Under the pieces are notes generated by a model. That model saw only the letters and a list, made by a program, of their open reading frames with translations, searched no databases and was not told the DNA's origin. Shown here piece by piece: positions 51,700 through 58,670 of a stretch of DNA of 64,000 nt. A program made the position numbers and the translations under genes. The stretch is from CAZRXG01 sp964603985. GTDB lineage: Bacteria > Chloroflexota > Anaerolineae > Aggregatilineales > UBA3940. The stretch covers positions 62,001-126,000 of the forward strand of contig CAZRXG010000002.1 of assembly GCA_964603985.1 (NCBI GenBank). The letters are read 5' to 3'. How positions within the stretch are numbered: position 1 is the first letter of the stretch; the number at the start of each line of letters is the position of its first letter.

Positions 51700-52737
51700 A
51701 TGGCACGTGTTTCAATGAAGGCCCTGCTCGAGACGGGCGTCCACTTCGGGCATCGTACCCGCAAGTGGAACCCCAAGATGGCACCTTACATCTTCACCGA
51801 GCGCAATAACATCCACATTCTGGATCTTCACCAGACCCTCAAAGCAATCGAGGAGACGTACCAACTGGTCACCGAGGTTACTACCAATGGCGGTGTCGTT
51901 CTGTTCGTCGGCACCAAGCGGCAGGCCCAGGAGACCATCGCCCGCGAGGCGACGCGCTGTGGCATGCCCTACGTCAACGAGCGCTGGCTGGGCGGTACGC
52001 TGACCAACTGGCGCACCATCCGGCAGCGCATCGACTACCTCAAAGACCTGGAGGCCCGCCGCGACCGGGGTGAGTTTGACTTGCTGCCCAAGAAAGAGGC
52101 GCTGATGCTGACTCGCAAGATCGAGAAGCTCAATATGCGCCTGGGCGGCATCCGCGAGATGCGCGGGCTGCCCGACCTGCTGTTTGTGGTCGACGTGCGC
52201 CGTGAGTACACGGCGGTGCGCGAAGCCGACATCCTGGGGATTCCGACCATCGCGATGGTAGATACCAACTGCGACCCGGATCTGATCGACCACATCATCC
52301 CGGCCAACGACGACGCCATCCGCGCCATCAAGCTGATCACCGGCGTGATGGCCGACGCTGTGATGGACGGCATCGCGATGCGCAAGGCAGAAGAAGCCGA
52401 ACCGGAGGAGGCATACGAGTACGACTACGAGGCCATAGCCGATGAGGCTGCCGGCGACGAAGAGTTCCTCGGTGAGGCAACGCTGGCGAAGCTGAAGAGC
52501 GGCGCTTTGAGCTTCGAGGGTGAAGAGGGGGCGGCTGAAGCCGAAGACGAGGAAGAAGTGACGGAGGCCGAAGCTGAGGGGGTCGCGGACGAAGACGAGG
52601 ATGAGGACGAAGAAGCAGCAGCAGAGGCCGAAGAGGAGTCCGGCGAGGCCCCGGACGAAGAGGAAGCCGAGACCGACGAAGAGGAAGAGGCCGACGAAGA
52701 CGATGAGGCTGACGAAGACGAGAGCGAAGAGGCATAA
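51700..52737 (+). CDS. rpsB: 30S ribosomal protein S2 with long acidic tail
   Basis: Ribosomal protein S2, starting at ATG 51700 (the open frame upstream is leader). MKALLETGVHFGHRTRKWNPKM, TNWRTIRQR and the C-terminal IPTIAMVDTNCDPDLIDHIIPANDDAIRAIKL motifs are typical, and the conserved core ends near residue 226. The remaining 119 residues have no S2 counterpart: about half (61) are Asp or Glu, interrupted by one short neutral stretch (LAKLKSGALSFEG). The total of 345 aa is about 100 longer than usual. It is first in an operon with tsf, 43 nt downstream, the standard bacterial order. Confidence 0.95.
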   Translation: MARVSMKALLETGVHFGHRTRKWNPKMAPYIFTERNNIHILDLHQTLKAIEETYQLVTEVTTNGGVVLFVGTKRQAQETIAREATRCGMPYVNERWLGGTLTNWRTIRQRIDYLKDLEARRDRGEFDLLPKKEALMLTRKIEKLNMRLGGIREMRGLPDLLFVVDVRREYTAVREADILGIPTIAMVDTNCDPDLIDHIIPANDDAIRAIKLITGVMADAVMDGIAMRKAEEAEPEEAYEYDYEAIADEAAGDEEFLGEATLAKLKSGALSFEGEEGAAEAEDEEEVTEAEAEGVADEDEDEDEEAAAEAEEESGEAPDEEEAETDEEEEADEDDEADEDESEEA

Positions 52738-52780
52738 CCTGGCCGGGTGATCCCCCGGCGACCGGAATGAGGAAACACCC

Positions 52781-53395
52781 ATGACAGTTACCGCGCAAAT
52801 GGTGAAAGAACTCCGTGAGGAAACAGGCGCCCCCTTCCTCGACTGCAAGAAAGCCCTGGAGGATCACGAGGGCGATCTAGAGAAGGCCAAAGCCTGGCTC
52901 ACCGAGAAGGGACTTGCCAGGGCCAAGAAGAAAATGGAACGCGAGACCCGTGAAGGCAAGATCGAAACTTACACCCATCCCGGCGGGCGCGTCGGGGTGA
53001 TGGTTGAGGTCAACTGCGAGACCGACTTCGTCGCCGACACGGACCAGTTTCAGGAGTTCGCGCACGACATGGCGCTGCACATCGCCTTCTCCAATCCGCT
53101 CTACCTGGATGTGGACGACATCCCTGAGGACGTGCTGGAAGCGCAGAAAAAAGAGTACTACGACGAAGCCAAGGCCCAGGGCAAACCCGATAACGTGATC
53201 GAGCGGATCGTCGAGGGGCGGCTTAACAAGTACTTCTCCGAGATCTGCCTGATGCGCCAGCCGTTCGTGAAAGACGACGAGATCGTGATCGGCGACCTGG
53301 TGACGCAGGTCATTGCCGAATTGCAAGAAAACATCCGCATCAGCCGCTTCGTCCGGTTTGAGCTGGACGATACCGGCGGTGGCGACGAGGCCTAG
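52781..53395 (+). CDS. tsf: Translation elongation factor Ts
   Basis: Guanine-nucleotide exchange factor for EF-Tu. The N-terminal UBA-like helix bundle has VKELREETGAPFLDCKKALEDHEGDLEKA. The exchange core has CETDFVAD, which inserts next to the EF-Tu magnesium site, and a C-terminal part with MRQPFVKDD and the final strand ISRFVRFELD. At 204 residues it is the short form with a single core subdomain, as in Thermus and many non-proteobacteria. It ends 21 nt before a strong terminator-like hairpin that separates it from pyrH. Confidence 0.96.
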   Translation: MTVTAQMVKELREETGAPFLDCKKALEDHEGDLEKAKAWLTEKGLARAKKKMERETREGKIETYTHPGGRVGVMVEVNCETDFVADTDQFQEFAHDMALHIAFSNPLYLDVDDIPEDVLEAQKKEYYDEAKAQGKPDNVIERIVEGRLNKYFSEICLMRQPFVKDDEIVIGDLVTQVIAELQENIRISRFVRFELDDTGGGDEA

Positions 53396-53415
53396 AGACA
53401 GATATGGGCAAGGCA

Positions 53416-53447
53416 GGGGATTAGAGCCATTCTAATCCCCTTTTTCT
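53416..53447 (+). terminator. Terminator-like hairpin between tsf and pyrH
   Basis: GGGGATTAGA (53416-53425) and TCTAATCCCC (53431-53440) form a perfect 10-bp stem with a GCCAT loop, followed by TTTTTCTT. It ends only a few bases before the pyrH start region, so no promoter fits between, and pyrH must depend on read-through or on an internal tsf promoter. Confidence 0.92.
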
Positions 53448-53448
53448 T

Positions 53449-54189
53449 GTGGGGGTAACTTTGAGCCAACAGCTATCAGGAACACCCAAGTACCACCGGG
53501 TCGTCCTCAAAGTGGGCGGCGAAGCGCTTTCCGGCGGGACGGGGTTTGGGATTGACCCCAAGGAGGCCGCCCTCATCGCCTCCATGATCAAGCGGGTCAA
53601 GCAGTACGGCGTGGAGATCGCCACCGTGATCGGGGCGGGAAACCTGTGGCGCGGGCAGATCGGGATGGAGGCGGGGATGGAGCGCTCCACCGCCGACCAC
53701 ATGGGGATGCTGGCCACGGTGATGAACGCCCTGGCCCTGCAAGATGCGCTGGAGAGGCAGGGCGTGGCGACCCGCGTCCAGACGGCGATAGAGATGCGCG
53801 CCGTCGCCGAGCCGTACATCCGCCTGCGCGCGATCCGCCACCTGGAAAAAGGGCGCGTGGTGATCCTGGGCGCGGGCACCGGCCAACCGTACTTTACCAC
53901 CGACACCGCCGCCGCGCTGCGCGGCATGGAGATCAACGCCGAGGTGCTGATCAAGGCCACCAAGGTGGACGGCGTCTACGACAGCGACCCCGAAACCGAC
54001 CCAGACGCCCGGCGGTACACCAACATGACGTTCATGGAGGCGATCAACAAGCGCGTGCGTGTGCTTGACAGCACAGCCATCTCCCTGTGCATGGACAACC
54101 ACCTGCCGATCATCGTCCTTAACCTGTGGGAGGAGGGCGCGCTGGAACGCGCCATTCTGGGCGAGCAGATCGGAACACTGATCAGCTAG
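53449..54189 (+). CDS. pyrH: UMP kinase
   Basis: Bacterial uridylate kinase (amino-acid-kinase fold, hexameric) converting UMP to UDP. VVLKVGGEALSGGTGFGID begins the phosphate-binding part; VIGAGNLWRG, STADHMGMLATVMNALALQDAL and AGTGQPYFTTDTAAALRG are family signatures. The region ATKVDGVYDSDPETDP binds nucleotide. The start is uncertain. GTG 53449 lies against the terminator T-run; TTG 53461 has GGGGG (53451-53455) just before it and gives the more usual short N-terminus. The rpsB-tsf-pyrH order is widely conserved, and frr normally follows but does not here; a minus-strand lipoprotein comes next. Confidence 0.93.
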   Translation: MGVTLSQQLSGTPKYHRVVLKVGGEALSGGTGFGIDPKEAALIASMIKRVKQYGVEIATVIGAGNLWRGQIGMEAGMERSTADHMGMLATVMNALALQDALERQGVATRVQTAIEMRAVAEPYIRLRAIRHLEKGRVVILGAGTGQPYFTTDTAAALRGMEINAEVLIKATKVDGVYDSDPETDPDARRYTNMTFMEAINKRVRVLDSTAISLCMDNHLPIIVLNLWEEGALERAILGEQIGTLIS

Positions 54190-54224
54190 AGCGACCCAGG
54201 GCGCACCGGTTCACCCCGGCACGA

Positions 54225-55286
54225 TCAATCCGTCAGCCGGAACGAAGCGGCGATTATCTCGTAGAAATTGCCCGCGTCGTCCATGAAGCTGATGGCATAC
54301 GTCCGCACGCTTGAGGGGATGAACCACACCACCAGGCCGTTGCTGGCCGTGACCTGGGTGCCGGGATACGAACCGGCCCCGATCTCCTCCGTCGTGTAGG
54401 TCTCACCCGGAGCTTCAAGCGGCATGATGGCGTTGATGGCCTCCGATACCTTGGTGGTGTTGGCGATCCGGATGAAGCCCTTGCCGATATCCTTTGGCGA
54501 GGTGAAGCGCACATCAAACGTCTCGTCATCCTCCCACTTCCACCTCCAGCCATTCGGCAGGTCGATTGCGTAGCCGTAATCGGTGTTGGTGTAGGTCTGC
54601 ACCAGGGACGTGATCGGGTCGAAGCGCTCCAGGTACATGAACTCGGCCCAATAGTAGAAGTCACCCAGCGATTCGGACCTGGCGCGGAGATGGATGACAT
54701 CATTCTCCTTGGGAGGCCCGCCCGGCCACTTGTCGCCGGGGGGGATGATCAGGCCCACGTTGAAGTTGCCGTTTGAGTCGGCTTCCACCTCGACGTACAC
54801 GGGGCCGGTCTCGCCGTTGGGGGTGGCCCAGTGCAGCGTCACCTTCTCGGAGGGGGCAAAACCACTGCCGTCCACGGTGATGATGTCGCCCGGCTCACCC
54901 ATCAGGGGTTGGATGCTGATGCCCGGTATTTCTCCCGGCGACGGGATCTTGGGCTTCTCACCCTCGCCCTCCTCACCGCCCTCGGATGCCGCCGGGGTGA
55001 TCTGAGTCGGCTCCGGCAGAGGCGTGGGAGCCAGATCACCCCCCGACTCCTCAGGTGCTGCCTCGGCGGCTGCCTCGCCCTCACCGCCCGCGGGGAGGGT
55101 CGGGGCCAACGTGAGGGCCGTCGCCTCCGGCTGCGCGCCCTCCGCGTCGGCGGCGGGGGTTTCTTCCACGGTGGGTTCCTCCCCGCCTGCCAGTCTTAGC
55201 AGGTTACAGCCACTCAAGGCCAGCAACACGACGCCCAGCCCCACAGCGAGCACGAATTGCCTGGATACGAGCTTATGATTGACCAT
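54225..55286 (-). CDS. Lipoprotein with TIG-like and PsbP-like regions
   Basis: ATG 55286 gives a lipoprotein signal: MVNHKLVSRQ, a hydrophobic stretch and LSGC. Seven further codons are open upstream. The mature protein (about 330 aa) begins with a Glu/Ala/Pro-rich linker of about 110 residues. An IPT/TIG-like domain follows (GEPGDIITVDGSGFAPSEKVTLHW). The C-terminal 150 residues contain YTNTDYGYAIDLPNGWRW, the start of a PsbP/DUF1795-like fold, and end in YAISFMDDAGNFYEIIAASFRL. It would be anchored outside the cytoplasmic membrane and probably binds another protein or polymer. The substrate is unknown. It is convergent with pyrH and divergent from the next GT39-type gene. Confidence 0.75.
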   Translation of the reverse strand: MVNHKLVSRQFVLAVGLGVVLLALSGCNLLRLAGGEEPTVEETPAADAEGAQPEATALTLAPTLPAGGEGEAAAEAAPEESGGDLAPTPLPEPTQITPAASEGGEEGEGEKPKIPSPGEIPGISIQPLMGEPGDIITVDGSGFAPSEKVTLHWATPNGETGPVYVEVEADSNGNFNVGLIIPPGDKWPGGPPKENDVIHLRARSESLGDFYYWAEFMYLERFDPITSLVQTYTNTDYGYAIDLPNGWRWKWEDDETFDVRFTSPKDIGKGFIRIANTTKVSEAINAIMPLEAPGETYTTEEIGAGSYPGTQVTASNGLVVWFIPSSVRTYAISFMDDAGNFYEIIAASFRLTD

Positions 55287-55346
55287 ACGGCTAGCCCTCA
55301 GACGCAAACCTGATGCTTACTTCCGCCCATTGCGGCGTGCAGGCTA

Positions 55347-57053
55347 TTGTACCGGATGGCGCTTCGAAAGGCACACCGGCGGGCCACCGGACGGCCCAGA
55401 ATCGGACTGGCATCTGGCACCGACCTCGCTCCCGGTGTAGACTTCTGTGCTGTGGAAACCCAACGCTACCAGAGAATTGACTACCTGCTGATGCTCGGCC
55501 TGGCGCTGTTCGCGCTGGCGGTGGCCGTCGTGATGGCCTGGGGCATCACCGAGCGCATTCCTCACTTAGAAGACGAGATCACCTACCTGTTTCAGGCCCG
55601 CACCTACGCACGGGGCGCGCTGTGGGCACCCGTGCCCTTTGATAAGAGCGCCTTTTTCACCCCCTTCGTACTGAACCTCGACAGCCGCCGAGTCGGCAAG
55701 TACGCGATAGGCTGGCCGCTGCTGCTGGCAGTGGGAGAGCGACTTGGCGCGGGCTGGCTGGTCAACCCGATCCTGGGCGCGCTGACGGTCGCTCTCACCT
55801 ACGCCCTGGCCCGCGACCTGTTCGACCGCGAAACGGGCGTGATGGCCGGGCTGCTGGCGCTGACCTCGCCGCTCTTCCTGATCCAGTCCGGCACTTACAT
55901 GAGCCACGCCGCTTCCTGCCTGTGGACGACGCTGTTGATGTGGGCTTTTCTCCACGTGGGCATCGCCCGCGACGCCGGGCGGGACGGACGGAGGTGGGCA
56001 GCGCTGGCCGGTGCCTCGCTGGGCATGGTGACTCTGACGCGCACACTGACGGCCATCGCGGTTGGCTTTCCATTCGTCCTGATCCTGCTCATCCGCGCCC
56101 TGCGCCGCCCGCGCGGTGCCCCGGCTCTGATCCACGTGTACTGGCCGTTCGCCCTGCTGGCGATCCTGATAGCCGGGCTACAGCCGCTCTACCTCGCCAT
56201 CGTGACCGGCAGCCCGACCACCAACCTCTATACGATGGTCTGGCCCTACGACCGGGTCGGGTTCGGGCCGGAGTTCGGTCGGTTCGGGCACACGCTGGAG
56301 CAGGCGCTGTTCACGGCGCGCAATGACCTGATCCTGTGGTCCGGCGACCTGTTCGGGTGGCCGCACGCAAGCTGGGTTGCGCTCGTCCCGGGCTTGATCA
56401 CCGGGGTAGTCGCGGCCCGCCCGCGCCGAAAGGCCTGGCCGTTCATCCTGGCCGCCCCGTTTGTCATGCTGGTGACCGTTTACCTGGCCTACTGGGTCGG
56501 CGCGCGCGTCTACGGCCCGCGCTACTACTACGAGGGACACGCCGGACTGGCCATTCTGACGGCGCTGGGCCTGCAGGGGATGGTGCGCTCCCTGGCGTGG
56601 CTGTACGCGTGGCTGCGTCGCAAGCCCCCCGATGAGCAAGTGGCCGCCCGGCCCGCCGCAGAGCGCACGCCTTCCGATTGGCAGTTCGTTGCGCCTTATC
56701 TGCTGCTGATCGCCCTGCTCGCCCTTAACATGGCCGCCTACATGCCCCGGCGTCTGTCCGAGTGGCGGGGCGTGTACGGGATCACGCCCGCGCCGCTCGA
56801 CGATCTGGAGAAGCTTCGCCAGACGGACCGGGTGCTGGTTGTGGTGCGGGGTGGGCACTGGTACCAGTACGGCGCGCTCTTCTACCTCAACTCCCCCTGG
56901 TATGACGACCCGATCATCGCCGCCCACGACCTCGGCCCGGGCCGCTCCCCTGCGTTGATAGCGCACTACCCGGATCGCGAGGTCTGGTTTTACAAGGATG
57001 GGATGTTCTCTCAGCAGCCCTTCCCATACGACGAGGAAGACGAGGGATCGTGA
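55347..57053 (+). CDS. GT39-like integral membrane glycosyltransferase
   Basis: A GT-C type membrane protein with about ten helices. Residues around 75-85 have the first-loop pattern HLEDEITYLFQA, placing the Asp/Glu pair used by ArnT/PMT-like enzymes. GTYMSHAASCLWTTLLMWAFL and TLTRTLTAIAVGFPFVLILL are typical helices. A soluble C-terminal end (about 485-568) carries VLVVVRGGHWYQYGALFYLN. The sugar donor is probably a polyprenyl-phosphate sugar; the acceptor is unknown. The start is uncertain: ATG 55347 gives 568 aa, but the first 35 residues look non-native and GTG 55452 is a reasonable alternative. It overlaps the M1 peptidase gene by 4 bp. Confidence 0.8.
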   Translation: MYRMALRKAHRRATGRPRIGLASGTDLAPGVDFCAVETQRYQRIDYLLMLGLALFALAVAVVMAWGITERIPHLEDEITYLFQARTYARGALWAPVPFDKSAFFTPFVLNLDSRRVGKYAIGWPLLLAVGERLGAGWLVNPILGALTVALTYALARDLFDRETGVMAGLLALTSPLFLIQSGTYMSHAASCLWTTLLMWAFLHVGIARDAGRDGRRWAALAGASLGMVTLTRTLTAIAVGFPFVLILLIRALRRPRGAPALIHVYWPFALLAILIAGLQPLYLAIVTGSPTTNLYTMVWPYDRVGFGPEFGRFGHTLEQALFTARNDLILWSGDLFGWPHASWVALVPGLITGVVAARPRRKAWPFILAAPFVMLVTVYLAYWVGARVYGPRYYYEGHAGLAILTALGLQGMVRSLAWLYAWLRRKPPDEQVAARPAAERTPSDWQFVAPYLLLIALLALNMAAYMPRRLSEWRGVYGITPAPLDDLEKLRQTDRVLVVVRGGHWYQYGALFYLNSPWYDDPIIAAHDLGPGRSPALIAHYPDREVWFYKDGMFSQQPFPYDEEDEGS

Positions 57054-58639
57054 CGATGAAATGTGCCGACATACCCCGCATCGTGCCGGTTTTGATCGCG
57101 GCTGCCGCTCTGCTGCCCGCCTGCAAACCGGCAGCGCCCGAAGCCGCGCCGATGACGGTCGGTGTCCCCACCACAGCGACGCCCCCGACCGCCACCGCGA
57201 CGCGCACCCCTGCGCCGACAGGGTCGGCGACGGTGTCGGCGACCCTGTCGGAAAGCGATGCGGAAACGTATTACGCGGCGATGCGCCCCGGCTACGAGGG
57301 TGACGTGGACGCTCACGCCGGGGGGACGCGCTATTGGCTGGATGTCACCCTGAGCGGCGATCCGCCCCACATCAAAGGGACGCAGCGTGTCCGCTACCAC
57401 AACGCGAGTGCGTCCGCGCCGGACGAGGTTGTTTTCCGCCTGTACCCCAACGCGCTGGCCGGAGAGCCGCTGCTCCGCGTTGCCTCGGTGACGGTGGACG
57501 GGCAGGCAGTCGAGGCCGGGCTGTCGGTGGGCGATTCTGTGCTGCGCGTGCCGCTTGAGAAACCGCTGCCGCCCGGCGAAAGCGTCGAGATCGAGATGCG
57601 CTTTGCGTTTGACCTGCCCCCCGACGCCGAGATCGCCTATGGCCGCATGTCGTGGCTGGAGGGCGTTGCCACGGCGCCCAGCTTCTTCCCGGTGCTGTCG
57701 GTCTACGAGGAGGGAAGCTGGTGGGCCGGGCGGACCGACCCGCAGGGCGACCCCGGCTACAGCGAGGTGGCCCTGTTCGACGTGACCCTGACCGCCCCCG
57801 GCGACCTGGCCGTCGCCAGCAGCGGCACGATCCTCGACGCAGCCCCGCAGCCCGACGGCACGACGGTCTATCACATTGCAACCGGCCCGGTGCGCGACTT
57901 CGCCCTGGCTTTCAGCCGCGATTTCGAGGTTCTGAGCGAGACGCGGGACGGCGTCACGGTGAACGCCTGGGCGATGCCGTCGGCCGGTGAGAACGCAGCC
58001 TGGTACATCCTTGAGGTGACCTTCCAGACGTTGGACATCTTCAACGAGCAGTTTGGCGAATACCCGTTCAACGAGCTTGACATCGTAGCCGCGCCTGTGT
58101 CGGCGCTTGGCATCGAGTACCCCGGCCTGATCTACCTGTCCAGCCGCATATGGGGCGGGCCGGGCGACGCCTTATTAGAAACGGTGCTCGTCCACGAGAT
58201 CGCCCACCAGTGGTGGTACAGCATGGTGGGCAACAACCAGGTCGAGGAGCCCTGGCTCGACGAAGGGCTGGCGGAGTACAGCGTCCAGGTGTACTACCGT
58301 GAACTGAGGGGACCGGCGTCCGGGAGGGCCGTCCGCGACAGCTACCGGTCTGAGCTTGAGACGTACCTGGAGGAGGGTCACCCTCAGCGTCCGGTCGGGT
58401 TGCCCGTCGATGAGTACCGGAGCCAGGAGTACCGGGTATTCGTGTACAGCGCCGGGGCCTTATTTTACAGTCACCTGTCTGACGAGTACGGCCCGGAGCG
58501 GACGCGCGACCTGCTGCGTGCCTACTACGCCCAGTACGGCTACCGGGTCGCCCACAGCGACGACATGCTGCGGCTCGTCAGGGAAATGTTCGGCCCCGAC
58601 GCTGCCGACTTCTTCGCCGAGTGGGTGTACGGCGGCTGA
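57050..58639 (+). CDS. M1-family aminopeptidase-like lipoprotein
   Basis: A zinc metallopeptidase of the M1 family anchored as a lipoprotein (529 aa). The signal region ends in LLPAC and is followed by a Thr/Pro-rich linker. The catalytic site is HEIAHQWW, with His382, Glu383 and His386, and Glu405 in LDEGLAEY (HEXXH-X18-E). A beta-rich N-terminal domain (about 75-250) matches M1 topology. The GAMEN exopeptidase motif is replaced by GIEYPG, a variant found in several bacterial M1 proteins. It is read from GTG 57050 or ATG 57056 and coupled to the preceding membrane gene by a 4-bp overlap. Confidence 0.88.
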   Translation: MTMKCADIPRIVPVLIAAAALLPACKPAAPEAAPMTVGVPTTATPPTATATRTPAPTGSATVSATLSESDAETYYAAMRPGYEGDVDAHAGGTRYWLDVTLSGDPPHIKGTQRVRYHNASASAPDEVVFRLYPNALAGEPLLRVASVTVDGQAVEAGLSVGDSVLRVPLEKPLPPGESVEIEMRFAFDLPPDAEIAYGRMSWLEGVATAPSFFPVLSVYEEGSWWAGRTDPQGDPGYSEVALFDVTLTAPGDLAVASSGTILDAAPQPDGTTVYHIATGPVRDFALAFSRDFEVLSETRDGVTVNAWAMPSAGENAAWYILEVTFQTLDIFNEQFGEYPFNELDIVAAPVSALGIEYPGLIYLSSRIWGGPGDALLETVLVHEIAHQWWYSMVGNNQVEEPWLDEGLAEYSVQVYYRELRGPASGRAVRDSYRSELETYLEEGHPQRPVGLPVDEYRSQEYRVFVYSAGALFYSHLSDEYGPERTRDLLRAYYAQYGYRVAHSDDMLRLVREMFGPDAADFFAEWVYGG

Positions 58640-58670
58640 CAGCGCCGGGGCCAGACATTCGGGGCCGGGT

